Below are positions 14,931-24,496 of a stretch of 38,244 nucleotides of DNA, piece after piece. The stretch spans positions 1 through 38,244 of the forward strand of contig JBJHCA010000028.1 in NCBI GenBank assembly GCA_050485785.1, written 5' to 3'. Numbering within the stretch: the stretch's first letter is position 1; each line of letters begins with the position of its first letter. This stretch comes from JBJHCA01 sp050485785. Lineage in GTDB: Bacteria; Bacteroidota; Bacteroidia; Chitinophagales; Saprospiraceae. The position numbers and the translations under genes are program-made. The notes below the pieces were generated by a model. It worked only from the letters and a program-made list of their open reading frames with translations, was not told the DNA's origin and did not search any database.

Positions 14931-16484
14931 CTATTCATTCAGGTAATCTCTGCTCTGAGGCAACCATTCTGCCCAGCCCTGTGTCCAGTCATGTGTTCCG
15001 AAGGCGCCGATAAAGTTTACACGCTCGAAAAATGCGGGCAGCCCGTCAAAGTTAGCACCACTGAGCAACATTGAACCGGATTGGGGAAGAACCGGAGGTG
15101 TGCCGGGCTCAAAAATATCCGGGTGAATGCCGGCCTGAGTCCAGCTTGTAAGAATCTGATTGCCAAATTGCGGCTGTAAAAACCATTCTTCGTGGTTCAT
15201 GCCATTGATGAGGTCAGTACCCGGTAATGCGTGGCCACGAGGTGCATTGGGATGCTGACGGCCACGGGTTTCGCCATCCACAACTTCAGTACCCACTATG
15301 TCATTGACAAACATGGTACCGGCAGAGCCAAATCCGTTTCCACCCCAGTTTTCCACTGCAGCCAGGATAATGTTTCTTAGCACGAGTTCGTCGTTGGCAG
15401 CATTTGATGCCGTGTTACCTCCCTGGATAAAGATTCCGTTGGGGAAACCGGTAAGGAAAGTATTGTGAATCTTTACTTTGTTGTTGCGGCGAAGATGCAT
15501 GCCGTTTTGATACTGCAGGCTAATAGCTGTTTCGCGGTTAGCTTTGGGACCAATAATGGTAACATTGGAGAAAGTTCCGGCTGTATAGGGAGTGGCATTG
15601 GTTCCACCTCCGTCATTGTCCACTTCAAACCCATTAGAACCCGACTGATCGGCCAGTGCTTTGTCGCGGATTACCAGGGCAAATTGGTTGTAACCTGAGT
15701 AACCGTGGTCAACGTCAAGGTCATCATCCAAACATTTGTATGCTATCAGATATTTACCATTAACTGTGCCGCCAAACCACTCAAAAGCATCGTCAAGTCC
15801 GTAAGAGCACATAATGTACTCTAGGGTAGTTCCGCTGCCTACACTTCCCATGGTCAGAGAGTTCACTTCCTGATTGGGATTGATGGGTACACCAGCATAT
15901 TCGATGCGGACATAGCGTACAATTCCGCTGTTGTCGTCTTCAATGGGAGAGCTTCCTCCTCCGTAGAATGCACCATACTGGCCTTCAAGCTCGGCTACAC
16001 CGCCAGGTTGATTGTTGGATGCACGCCCCACAATTACCAGTCCACCCCAGTCGCCGGGCTCTTTCAAACCCGGAGCGCGCTCAGATGTCATAACAATCGG
16101 TTTTTCAGGTGTCCCTTCGGCATATATCCGGCTTCCGCGCTGTACGATCAAAGTGCCCTTGGTTTGCCTGTCGCCGATAATCAGAGTGCCGGGCTCAATG
16201 GTGAGTGTGCCAAACTGCTGGCCATTAGTGCCGGTTCCGTCATCAGCTCCAACTCTTACATAACCATTGAGTCTGTAGATCTTGTCGGCTGTCCAGGTAA
16301 CATCACCCAACAGGTTTCCTGAAATTTCAACAATTTCCCGGGGGCCGGTAGGTGTGTTGTCGTCATCATCGATAATGTCGTCGTCTTTCTTGTTACACGA
16401 AGTAACTAACAGCATGCCGGCCATCAGCATAACAAACATGGCCAGGACGCTTCGTTGTCCAAAAATTAATGAATTGATTTGCAT
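14931..16484 (-). CDS. Beta-helix surface lipoprotein paired with a TonB receptor
   Basis: A 517-aa predicted lipoprotein, lipobox LLVTSC with Cys 30, then an acidic spacer (DDDIIDDDDN). The body has repeated short strands with Gly/Asn turns typical of a right-handed parallel beta-helix: FGTLTIEPGTLIIGDRQTKG, TLIVQRGSRIYAEGTPEKPI, WGGLVIVGRA, then VRYVRIEYAG, GTTLEYIMCSYG and KIHNTFLTGFPNGIFIQGG. An Asp-rich loop DDDLDVDHGYSG might bind Ca. It starts 34 bases after the TonB receptor gene on the same strand, so the two form an operon like SusC plus a partner lipoprotein, although this is not a SusD fold. The likely role is to capture a ligand at the surface and hand it to the receptor. The substrate is unknown. 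Confidence 0.7.
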   Translation of the reverse strand: MQINSLIFGQRSVLAMFVMLMAGMLLVTSCNKKDDDIIDDDDNTPTGPREIVEISGNLLGDVTWTADKIYRLNGYVRVGADDGTGTNGQQFGTLTIEPGTLIIGDRQTKGTLIVQRGSRIYAEGTPEKPIVMTSERAPGLKEPGDWGGLVIVGRASNNQPGGVAELEGQYGAFYGGGSSPIEDDNSGIVRYVRIEYAGVPINPNQEVNSLTMGSVGSGTTLEYIMCSYGLDDAFEWFGGTVNGKYLIAYKCLDDDLDVDHGYSGYNQFALVIRDKALADQSGSNGFEVDNDGGGTNATPYTAGTFSNVTIIGPKANRETAISLQYQNGMHLRRNNKVKIHNTFLTGFPNGIFIQGGNTASNAANDELVLRNIILAAVENWGGNGFGSAGTMFVNDIVGTEVVDGETRGRQHPNAPRGHALPGTDLINGMNHEEWFLQPQFGNQILTSWTQAGIHPDIFEPGTPPVLPQSGSMLLSGANFDGLPAFFERVNFIGAFGTHDWTQGWAEWLPQSRDYLNE

Positions 16485-16518
16485 TGTATACAGTTTTGTG
16501 AAAAATGAATGAAATGGA

Positions 16519-19347
16519 TTAGAATATTTTGTAATTCAGCCCCAGTGAGAATACACTGCCAGGCCGGTACTGCTGCATGATGTTGTCAACCTCTTTATCG
16601 AAAATGCCATCCTGGTTACTGTCCTGCAAAAGCAAAACTTCCATGTTGAGTAAATCTGATATTCCGGCTCGGATCATCCAGCGCTCACCAATTTGTTTGG
16701 AAATACTCAGGTCAATGATGTGTCTGGGCATTTCGTAGATATCTGCGTAATCTTCCGTACCTACTATCAGTATTCGTTTGCCGACTACATTATATACGGC
16801 ATTCACCTGCAGGCCTGAGCGTTGGTTATAGTAAAACAGACCACCGTTGATAATGTAATTGGCCTGGCCCTGCAGTGGCCGGAAATCGGACTGCCCGTAG
16901 AACTCTTCGCCAATAGTGATATCACTTTGTATCAGTGCGGCATTAAAAACCATCGACAGGTCATTGAACAAGCGGCCGCCCAGGAAGCCGAGGTCTTTCC
17001 GGAGTTCTACTTCCAATCCATAGGAGGAGGCACTGGTGGCATTGCCATAGGTGAACGTTTTAGCGCCCAGTGAACCGGCTCCGGGTACAAATATGGTTTC
17101 TATCGGGCGGTCAAAGTACTTGTAAAATACGGCCAGGCTTATCATTTCTCCGCGTCCGGGGTACAGCTCGTACCGCAGGTCAAAATTGTGAATGTTGGGT
17201 GTTTCAAGCAGAGGATTGCCACGGTTGGTCAAATTGAAACTGAAGTCGTAAAAACCAAATGGTGCCAACTCTCTGAATTCAGGACGATTAATCGTCATGC
17301 CGTAAGCAGCACGAAGCAAACTGATTTCGTTGAGGTCGTAGGTTAGATTGGCTGATGGCAAAACGGAAAGCTGAGGATTGTCAACAGTTACCGGAATATT
17401 GGTAACAGTAGCCGATTCCAGCTGCTGAATGTTATACTCACCCCTTAATCCGGCAATCAGTCTGAATCTAGAACTGATGGGAAGGTTGATACTGGCATAT
17501 GCTGCAGCAAGGGTATTGATGGCCTCATAGTTATCGCTGGGATTACTCTGTTCATCAATCCTGACTCCGGTGGTGCTGTTGATGTTATGTGGCTCAAACA
17601 ATTCACCAATGGTCAGATCGAGCAGTTCCATGTCAAACTGATCAATACTGTTTCGGATAAATCCTATGTTTCTGGCCTGAAATGTCCGCGTTTTATAATC
17701 GCCGAGTATGCCAGCTTTAAGAACAGGGATAAATCTTCTGCCTCTGTTTTCGCCCAGCTTTCTTGTGTAATCAGCTGATGCCATCAATGAGCTTTCATCC
17801 ATTCTTGAGAAGAACCGGCCCAGAAATTCAGCTGCGGCAGCTCCCGGTGGTACATACAAAGTACGGCTTCCCGTAGATTCATCCACATCTGAGCGGTAAC
17901 GCTTGTAATCGGGCTGATTTCTGTAAGTTCTGTTGTATCCGATTACCCAGTCCAATTGCCCTGCTTCGGAAGGCAGTGTATGAGTGCCTAATAACTGGCC
18001 TGAATAAATGCCGCGGTATACCTGATCAAATGCACCGTTGTTGAGGTAGACATTGGATTCAAAGTTTCTGCCGGTACGGTTGACATACTGACCGATCGCA
18101 TTTTGGTTGAACAGGTTTTTAAACTCAATCAGGTTGTTGCCGTTCAACCGCACTGCCCAGTTATGTATCAGGCCCAGCTTGATGGTATGGTTGTATTGGC
18201 GATCATTGAAATCATAGATCATCTGGCTGCCGTTGATGGTTTCATCAAAAGCATTGTAATCCCGCCGGATAACATCATAAATTGAATTGGAGAAATTGTA
18301 GGATGCATGACTTACATGTCCAATTCTCCAGCCGTTTTTCAATCCTTTTCTGAAGCTGCCACCCAGCGAAAAGCTCTGACCCGGTGCTGCAATGCCCGTT
18401 TCTTCCCGCCACAAATTTCTTAAGGATTTTCCTGCTTCTTCAAGTTGTGCTAAGTTCAACCTTCGCAGGTCAGAAGGGAAGCCGTCAGGTAAATCGTAAA
18501 ATCCATCATTGATGCCTGTTAAGTAAGTGCTGCTTCGTTGCTGATACTTAAAGGGTTCAAATGTTGTTCCCTGCCTGTATTGTGTGCCATAGGAAAACAC
18601 CAGAGAGTTTTCTTCCGGAATACTGCGGGTGTGAATTTTTACCAGGCCGCCCGAAAACTCACCCGGTAGCTCAGCTGCAGGACTTTTGTAGATCATCATT
18701 CGATCGAGCTGATTGCTGGGTATTACGTCAAAGGCAAATGACCGCACATCTGTTTCCATACTTGGAGCGAAGCTGTTGTGCAGCATAACATTGTTGTACC
18801 GGGCACCCAGTCCCCTGATCTGAATAAAATTGTTGGCCCCGATATTGATTCCCGGTACCCTGCGTGCTACCTGAAGAGCATCTCCATCAAGCGTTCTCGA
18901 AATCTCCTGAGCCGAAATGCCACTCACAATCTGCTCAGCCTGCCTGATATCGAGAATAACGGCTATTTCTGTATTGGTTGAGCGCACTCCTACTACTGTG
19001 ATTTCACCAAGTTGTTCGATATCCTCAGACAGCTTCAGTTCCATATTAGTACTCCTGCCTGCCTGAACGGCTACCTCTTCTATCTTTAGCGTTTTATAGC
19101 CAATGTATGATACAACCAGGGTATATGTTCCCTCCGGAATCCCGCTTAGGTAAAACCGACCTTCAAAGTCTGTTGAGGTGCCCGTTCCGGTAATAGACTC
19201 CAGATAAACACTGGCACCAATAATTTCCTCACCCGTCCGTTCATCGTGTATTACCCCCTGAATAATCCCTCTCTGCCCCGAGAGGTCAGTGGCATTCCAG
19301 AGTATTCCGACCATAAGGGTGATTAAGGCTGTAATGTATAGTCTCAT
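16519..19347 (-). CDS. TonB-dependent outer-membrane receptor with regulatory-like N-domain
   Basis: A 942-aa active importer in the outer membrane, energised by TonB. After the signal peptide (ending about DLSGQ) comes a carboxypeptidase-regulatory-like domain (IIQGVIHDERTGEEIIGASV to about residue 110), then the plug (SRTLDGDALQVARRVPGINI, FIQIRGLGARYNNVMLHNS, LPGEFSGGLVKI) and a 22-strand barrel ending in FSLGLNYKIF with a terminal Phe. Length is right for Bacteroidota receptors. It is the first gene of an operon with the beta-helix lipoprotein. I see no classical TonB box after the signal peptide, which is normal for receptors with this extra N-domain. A glycerophosphodiesterase lies 6 kb away, so phosphate or phosphoester uptake is one speculation. 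Confidence 0.88.
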   Translation of the reverse strand: MRLYITALITLMVGILWNATDLSGQRGIIQGVIHDERTGEEIIGASVYLESITGTGTSTDFEGRFYLSGIPEGTYTLVVSYIGYKTLKIEEVAVQAGRSTNMELKLSEDIEQLGEITVVGVRSTNTEIAVILDIRQAEQIVSGISAQEISRTLDGDALQVARRVPGINIGANNFIQIRGLGARYNNVMLHNSFAPSMETDVRSFAFDVIPSNQLDRMMIYKSPAAELPGEFSGGLVKIHTRSIPEENSLVFSYGTQYRQGTTFEPFKYQQRSSTYLTGINDGFYDLPDGFPSDLRRLNLAQLEEAGKSLRNLWREETGIAAPGQSFSLGGSFRKGLKNGWRIGHVSHASYNFSNSIYDVIRRDYNAFDETINGSQMIYDFNDRQYNHTIKLGLIHNWAVRLNGNNLIEFKNLFNQNAIGQYVNRTGRNFESNVYLNNGAFDQVYRGIYSGQLLGTHTLPSEAGQLDWVIGYNRTYRNQPDYKRYRSDVDESTGSRTLYVPPGAAAAEFLGRFFSRMDESSLMASADYTRKLGENRGRRFIPVLKAGILGDYKTRTFQARNIGFIRNSIDQFDMELLDLTIGELFEPHNINSTTGVRIDEQSNPSDNYEAINTLAAAYASINLPISSRFRLIAGLRGEYNIQQLESATVTNIPVTVDNPQLSVLPSANLTYDLNEISLLRAAYGMTINRPEFRELAPFGFYDFSFNLTNRGNPLLETPNIHNFDLRYELYPGRGEMISLAVFYKYFDRPIETIFVPGAGSLGAKTFTYGNATSASSYGLEVELRKDLGFLGGRLFNDLSMVFNAALIQSDITIGEEFYGQSDFRPLQGQANYIINGGLFYYNQRSGLQVNAVYNVVGKRILIVGTEDYADIYEMPRHIIDLSISKQIGERWMIRAGISDLLNMEVLLLQDSNQDGIFDKEVDNIMQQYRPGSVFSLGLNYKIF

Positions 19348-19372
19348 AGTTTACTTTGCTTAAATGATGGTG

Positions 19373-19402
19373 CAAAAGTAGTGGCGACATATAACCTTAC
19401 AG
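19373..19402 (-). promoter_or_regulatory. Probable promoter of the TonB receptor operon
   Basis: TACTTTTG (19373-19380 on the minus strand) is a perfect TAnnTTTG -7 box, preceded by a 19-base spacer and CTG where TTG is expected. It gives a leader of about 20 nt before the ATG at 19347. Confidence 0.45.
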
Positions 19403-19474
19403 CCAATATGATTTTAAGTAATCGTGAAAAAATGCCCGGGTGGTTTAGATTACATTAACATGGGTGTTATGTGT

Positions 19475-19492
19475 ATTTTACAGATGTAAAAT
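19475..19492. promoter_or_regulatory. Operator candidate upstream of the TonB operon
   Basis: ATTTTACA-GA-TGTAAAAT is a perfect 8+8 inverted repeat about 95 bases upstream of the -7 box, next to a second imperfect repeat. It is symmetrical enough to be a dimer binding site. The regulator is unknown; the position suits an activator better than a repressor. Confidence 0.35.
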
Positions 19493-19876
19493 GGCTGGAT
19501 CATTGCTCCGCTTGTATTGTTGAGTATTGAGTGCTTTCCATACCCTCGATTTGTTGAATTCAGGTTAAGTGGCAGTTAAATCTTTGCCATGTAAAATTTC
19601 AGTCCAGGATATATGAAGTCCTTTAATTATCTACACCATAAGTATTATTCATAATGGGTAAATAACACAAATACAATATCGTATATTTATGATCATGAGA
19701 TTCTGCATGAAAATGTACTCCTTTGATATGTTAATATAAAATTAACTCCTTTTCAAGCCAATATTGAGAAGCATTGGACGTAAAAACAGATTGTAAAAAA
19801 TAAAAAAACAAAGAGATATGTAAAATAAAAACATTCTGTATAATAGCAGACAACAGACACTAAAACGTCAACCCGA

Positions 19877-21175
19877 TCACCACTTTTTGTGATAATATGC
19901 ATACTGAATACTTTGAACCAGTCCGCGGGTCAGCAGGAATAATGTCATGGCCAGCCATAATGCTGTTAATCCGTGACTCTGAAGCATGAGAACAATTATG
20001 AGTATGAATACGCCAAAAGCCAGAAACATGCTGTTGCGCATAGCTTTAGCTGCAGTGAGACCAACAAATACACCGTCCCACAGGTAGGCCGGTGTGGCTA
20101 ATACCGGTATGATCCAAAGCCAGGGAAGGTAACTGTAAGCCATAATCTGCAGGTTTTCCTGTGATGTGAGCATCCTGATTAAAGTATCACCCAGGAAAAA
20201 ATACACAATTACATAGAGGGCTGATAAGCCAAAACCCCAGACAAAGCAGCGTTTGATAATGGCCGCTCTTCTGCTGTGCTGTAAACCACCGGTGTATTTG
20301 CCCACCAGGCTTTCGGATGCATGGGCAAATCCGTCAATGCCGAATGATGCCCAGTGCACAAACTGAATAAGCAGGGTGTGTACAGCCAGTTCCATGACAC
20401 CCAATTGACCGGCCCGTTCAACAAACAAGGCGAAAACTGCAGTGAGCATGGCACTTCGAATAAATATATCGCGGTTCACATCGAGGAACTTCCCCAGAGA
20501 GCTGCGAACAAAGATGGCTTGACGGTTAAACGTCTTCAATATATCCCTGAAACGCCTGAAGTATAACATAATGGCCAGCGCAGCCAATACACCAGTGTAT
20601 TGTGCAATCACTGTGCCCCAGGCCACACCGGCCACATGCATGCCATAATAATGCACCAGTACAATGTTCAGTATGATGTTGAGCACATTGACCAAAAGTG
20701 TGAGCAACAATGGTATCCATGCATTCTGTAGGCCGAGAAACCATCCCGTAAGCACCATCATGGTAAGTGCTGCCGGTGCATCCAGCAAGCGTATGCCAAT
20801 ATAAGTCTGTGCCAGTTCCTTTACTTCGGGGCTTCCTGAAACGATATGTTGAAGAATGTAGACCAGTAGAGGATAGGACAACAACATCAGCACGGCTCCG
20901 ATCATGGCCAGTAAAAGTGCCCGGTAAAACACCAATGCCATGTCGGCCTGCATGCCTGCACCATAGGCCTGTGCACTCATACCGGTAGTTCCCATTCGCA
21001 AAAAGGCAAAACTCCAGTAAACAGTATTGAAAAACATGACCCCAAGCGCTACGGCAGCAAGATATTCCGGTGTGGGAAGCTGTCCCATCAAGGCGGTATC
21101 CACAGTACTCAGCAGCGGAATACTGATATTGCTTAAAATATTGGGTATGGCCAGTCGGAGTATCTCTCGGTTCAC
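19877..21175 (-). CDS. MATE-family efflux transporter, DinF-like
   Basis: A 432-aa inner-membrane cation-coupled drug or metabolite exporter. About twelve hydrophobic segments can be seen, with the MATE start EILRLAIPNILSNISIPLLS followed by TVDTALMGQL, and the second-half repeat beginning near FIRSAMLTAVFALFVERAGQ. The pattern STVDTALMG and the GIDGFAHASESLVGKYTG motif point to the DinF branch. The frame has a GTG start at 21173-21175; a stop codon lies in frame 15 bases upstream, and no other start fits the first helix. It follows dnaG by 79 bases on the same strand and is probably co-transcribed, without functional link. The substrate is unknown. Confidence 0.9.
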   Translation of the reverse strand: MNREILRLAIPNILSNISIPLLSTVDTALMGQLPTPEYLAAVALGVMFFNTVYWSFAFLRMGTTGMSAQAYGAGMQADMALVFYRALLLAMIGAVLMLLSYPLLVYILQHIVSGSPEVKELAQTYIGIRLLDAPAALTMMVLTGWFLGLQNAWIPLLLTLLVNVLNIILNIVLVHYYGMHVAGVAWGTVIAQYTGVLAALAIMLYFRRFRDILKTFNRQAIFVRSSLGKFLDVNRDIFIRSAMLTAVFALFVERAGQLGVMELAVHTLLIQFVHWASFGIDGFAHASESLVGKYTGGLQHSRRAAIIKRCFVWGFGLSALYVIVYFFLGDTLIRMLTSQENLQIMAYSYLPWLWIIPVLATPAYLWDGVFVGLTAAKAMRNSMFLAFGVFILIIVLMLQSHGLTALWLAMTLFLLTRGLVQSIQYAYYHKKW

Positions 21176-21254
21176 GCCGGGGTTGTATTAAGGTTCGTAC
21201 CAAAAGCAGGATAAATATGTCATTTCACGGATACGGGGCAACAGATTGAGAGAG

Positions 21255-23249
21255 TTACGGAAGTATCACCGTACCGGTTTTTGCAGCTATCCGCACAGCA
21301 ATTCCTTTGAGCTGTATATGCATGCGCATCATGGTTTCGAGCTCGTGCTCATCAGCAGCTGATTTCATCTTTTCCTGATTTTGCCTGATGAGGTTTTGAA
21401 GTTTCTTCAACTTAAACCTGTTCAGCGCATCCAAACTGTCTTTGATGTAATTGTCATCCGGCATTTTTTGGTGGAGCATTTTTGAATACCGGGTTTCCCA
21501 ATTGGGACTCAGTTCGTACATCCGCGTGCTCAAATCAATGGCGAGTAACCTGATGGCATCTTCCGAGTGCCGGGTATAATAGGAGAGGGATGGACACTCA
21601 CCGGTTTCCTGCAAATGCTTTCGGGCCATTTGAATGATTTCTGTATAAAGCGGGTGCTCAAATAACTCTAGCGTATCTTCCAGGTTCTGAAGCAGGAAAT
21701 TGCCCAGTTTAACACCATCCTCCATACCGGCATCGCCAAAGAGCATCAGCAGACCGGCAATATATTTTTCCTGATGCTGATCGCGAAGCAATTCAGCACT
21801 GTCATCCGTATTGACTTCATTTGAGCCGGCGTATTCTTCAGATAAAAAGGGCTCATCCTTATAAAGCGGATCATCCTGATTTTTTGGGATATCTTTTTGT
21901 GGGCCCGCACCCGATTTTTGCTGTTCCCGGTGATATCTTGCCTTTTCTTTTTCCAATAGCCGACGCCGGTGCTTATTAAGTGTTGACAGAAATGCGGCTT
22001 CGGTTATGTCGAGCCGGGCAGCCGTTTCTCTTAAATACATCGATTGCTTCATAGGATCCGGAATACCTACAATGGTTGCCGCCAAATCTTCGGCTACTGC
22101 CACACGCTGCAGTGGATCACCCCCTGCTTCCGACAACAAGTGCCTGGTTTTAAACCGGATCAGGTCTTCTGCATGGGTTTTGAGGTATTGCGAAAAAGTT
22201 TCCGGTCCTGATTGCTGCATAAAGCTGTCCGGGTCCTCACCATCCGGCAGCACCACTACCCGTACGTTCATATCCTGCTGAAGTACGATATCCAGACCGC
22301 GCATGGCTGCCTTAATACCCGCAGCATCGCCGTCAAAGAGCAGGGTGATATTGGGAGTAAACCGCTTGATCAGTCGCACCTGATCCACGGTAAGGGCTGT
22401 GCCCGAGGCAGCCACCACATTGTCAATACCAGATTGTGCCAGGCTCAACACATCCATATATCCTTCAACCAGTAAGCATTCATCCAGCTTGCGGATCGCA
22501 TTGCGGGCCTGAAAAAATCCGTAGAGGATCTTGCTTTTGTTGTAAATCTCCGATTCGGGGGAGTTGATGTATTTAGGTGAATTATCCCGGTTGGATAAAG
22601 TTCGGCCTGCAAAACCCAACACTTTTCCGGTAAGTCCGTGTATGGTAAACATTACCCGCCCTTTAAAAAAATCGCCGCCATACTGGTTGGATAGCCCCAA
22701 TTCACGCAAAAACTCCAGGTTGTAGCCCTCGTGCTTTGCTTTTACAGTCAGCAGATTGCCCTTGAGCGGAGCATAGCCCAGTCCGAATTTGCGGATGGTT
22801 TCCTCCCTGAGCCCTCTTTCCTTAAAATAGCTTAGGCCCGCACTTTTGCCCTCGTCAGTGTCGAACAATTGTGTGGTGAAAAACTTTAGCGCCATGTCGT
22901 TGACCACCTGAAGTGCATCTTTTCGCTCAAATTCGGCCTTGGTTTCAGGGTCGGGTTCGGTTTCCTGTATGGAAATGCTGTATTTGCCGGCAATCCATTT
23001 GAGTGCTTCCGGATAGGAAATGTTCTCGTGGTTCATCAAAAAATTGACGGCATTGCCCGCTTCGCCACAGCCAAAACACTTGTATATGTTCTTTGCCGGA
23101 CTTACGATAAACGACGGGGTCTTCTCGTGATGAAAAGGGCAGAGGCCCAGAAGATTTGATCCCCTCCGTTTGAGGTCAACAAAGTCTTCCACCACGTCCT
23201 CAATTCTGACGGTGTCAAATATTTCATCTATGGTTCTTTTACTGATCAA
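21255..23249 (-). CDS. dnaG: DNA primase DnaG
   Basis: A 664-aa primase that makes RNA primers at the replication fork. The CHC2 zinc-binding domain has C37-PFH-40 and C58-FGC-61. The catalytic core contains YKCFGCGEAGNAVNFLM, RGLREETIRKFGLGYAP and FFKGRVMFTIHG. In the TOPRIM fold, LLVEGYMDVLSL carries Glu262 and LLFDGDAAG carries Asp306/Asp308. A variable C-terminal region after residue 430 corresponds to the DnaB-interacting domain; it is charged and weakly conserved. The start is TTG (MISKRTIDEIFDTVRIEDVV); no ATG is available in frame. Divergent from trxB across 183 bases. On the minus strand a TACCTTCG sequence near 23267 resembles a -7 box. Confidence 0.95.
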   Translation of the reverse strand: MISKRTIDEIFDTVRIEDVVEDFVDLKRRGSNLLGLCPFHHEKTPSFIVSPAKNIYKCFGCGEAGNAVNFLMNHENISYPEALKWIAGKYSISIQETEPDPETKAEFERKDALQVVNDMALKFFTTQLFDTDEGKSAGLSYFKERGLREETIRKFGLGYAPLKGNLLTVKAKHEGYNLEFLRELGLSNQYGGDFFKGRVMFTIHGLTGKVLGFAGRTLSNRDNSPKYINSPESEIYNKSKILYGFFQARNAIRKLDECLLVEGYMDVLSLAQSGIDNVVAASGTALTVDQVRLIKRFTPNITLLFDGDAAGIKAAMRGLDIVLQQDMNVRVVVLPDGEDPDSFMQQSGPETFSQYLKTHAEDLIRFKTRHLLSEAGGDPLQRVAVAEDLAATIVGIPDPMKQSMYLRETAARLDITEAAFLSTLNKHRRRLLEKEKARYHREQQKSGAGPQKDIPKNQDDPLYKDEPFLSEEYAGSNEVNTDDSAELLRDQHQEKYIAGLLMLFGDAGMEDGVKLGNFLLQNLEDTLELFEHPLYTEIIQMARKHLQETGECPSLSYYTRHSEDAIRLLAIDLSTRMYELSPNWETRYSKMLHQKMPDDNYIKDSLDALNRFKLKKLQNLIRQNQEKMKSAADEHELETMMRMHIQLKGIAVRIAAKTGTVILP

Positions 23250-23397
23250 CGCATGCAGTTTTACTCTGGCGAAGGTACAAAATCACCCCGGAAATGTAGC
23301 CCATAGTCAAGGGTAACGAAAGAGGCAACAAGGGCGGTATGCACACTGTTATGGTACTTCGTAACAATTGTAACACCTATCAAGCGGTATATTTTTT

Positions 23398-23405
23398 TAC
23401 ATTTG
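23398..23405 (+). promoter_or_regulatory. Probable -7 box of trxB
   Basis: TACATTTG, 27 bases before the trxB ATG, fits TAnnTTTG. A TTG occurs upstream at 23368-23370 but is 27 bases away, too far for the usual 19-base spacing. Confidence 0.35.
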
Positions 23406-23432
23406 CGCTCCACTTTCAACAAATGATTTTTT

Positions 23433-24377
23433 ATGTCAGACAAAATATTTCATTGCATTATTATCGGATCAGGACCAGCAGGGTATACTGCAGCCATTTA
23501 TGCAGCTCGTGCCAATATGGAGCCCCTTCTTTTTACGGGCCCTGAACCCGGTGGTCAGCTCATGATCACTACTGATGTGGAGAATTATCCCGGATACCCC
23601 GATGGTGTAATGGGGCCCCAAATGATGGAGGACTTCAAAAAGCAGGCGGAGCGTTTTGGTACTGATGTCCGCTATGAAATGATCACCAAAGTGGATTTAA
23701 CCGGCCCTGTTCATAAAGTCTGGACTGAAAGTGGAGAACTGTTTAAAGCGCATTCCATTGTTATCAGTACCGGAGCTTCAGCCAAGTGGCTTCAGTTAGA
23801 GAATGAACAGCGTTTGGCCAAAAGCGGGGGAGGGGTATCTGCCTGCGCTGTCTGCGACGGTTTTTTCTACAGAGGCCAGGAAGTGGCCATCGTGGGAGCC
23901 GGTGATACTGCATGTGAAGAAGCACTTTACCTTGCCAAACTGTGTAAAACCGTTCATATGCTGGTGCGCCGCGATGAGATGAGAGCTTCAAAAATTATGC
24001 AGGAACGCGTATTAAAAACCGGGAACATTAAAATCTACTGGAATACAGAAACCGTAGATATCCTGGGTGATGAAAAGGTTGAAGCAGTAAGAATTATCAA
24101 CAATCAGACTGAGGAAACTTCGGAAATCCCTGTTACCGGCTTTTTTGTGGCTATTGGTCATAAGCCCAATACCGATATTTTTAAGGGCTGGCTCAATATG
24201 GACAATACCGGATACCTCAAAACTGTGCCGGGAACTACTAAAACCAATGTTGACGGTGTATTTGCCACCGGGGATGCCCAGGATCATGTTTACCGACAGG
24301 CAGTAACGGCAGCCGGTACGGGCTGTATGGGAGCTCTTGATGCAGAGCGGTATCTGGCAGAAAAAGGCATCGTGTAG
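23433..24377 (+). CDS. trxB: Thioredoxin reductase
   Basis: A 314-aa FAD flavoenzyme that passes electrons from NADPH to thioredoxin in the cytosol. FAD motif IIIGSGPAGYTAAIYAARAN near the N-terminus, FTGPEPGGQLMITTDVENYP after it, redox-active pair in ACAVCDGFFY (C138, C141), NADPH site VAIVGAGDTACEEALYLAKL, and the C-terminal FAD contact FATGDAQDHVYRQAVTAAGT. All diagnostic residues are present and the length is that of low-molecular-weight bacterial TrxB. Single gene, divergent from dnaG; the next gene is 119 bases downstream with only a weak hairpin between. Confidence 0.95.
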   Translation: MSDKIFHCIIIGSGPAGYTAAIYAARANMEPLLFTGPEPGGQLMITTDVENYPGYPDGVMGPQMMEDFKKQAERFGTDVRYEMITKVDLTGPVHKVWTESGELFKAHSIVISTGASAKWLQLENEQRLAKSGGGVSACAVCDGFFYRGQEVAIVGAGDTACEEALYLAKLCKTVHMLVRRDEMRASKIMQERVLKTGNIKIYWNTETVDILGDEKVEAVRIINNQTEETSEIPVTGFFVAIGHKPNTDIFKGWLNMDNTGYLKTVPGTTKTNVDGVFATGDAQDHVYRQAVTAAGTGCMGALDAERYLAEKGIV

Positions 24378-24496
24378 GTAAGATTTTATACCAGGGACAA
24401 TGGTTTTGTAACTGACTACGGAACGAGAAAATCCATCATCCCCATGCTTACTTGCGACGTTGGTAAAACAAAAAGTGATACCAAAAAATAAAACCC

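Larger units (their letters stand above)
19348..19876. other. AT-rich intergenic region upstream of the TonB operon
   Basis: 529 bp without a supported gene. It holds a probable promoter (19373-19402, minus) and two inverted repeats close together: ACATTAACA-TGGG-TGTTATGT (19451-19472, one bulge) and ATTTTACA-GA-TGTAAAAT (19475-19492). The stretch 19600-19860 is very AT-rich with no clear terminator for the MATE gene that ends at 19877. Confidence 0.5.

Noticed and set aside
20526..21203. 225-codon open frame on the minus strand inside the MATE gene
   Set aside because: It is a shifted frame of the MATE gene; the peptide is rich in Cys, His and Gly repeats without any domain, and the MATE frame has clear membrane helices.
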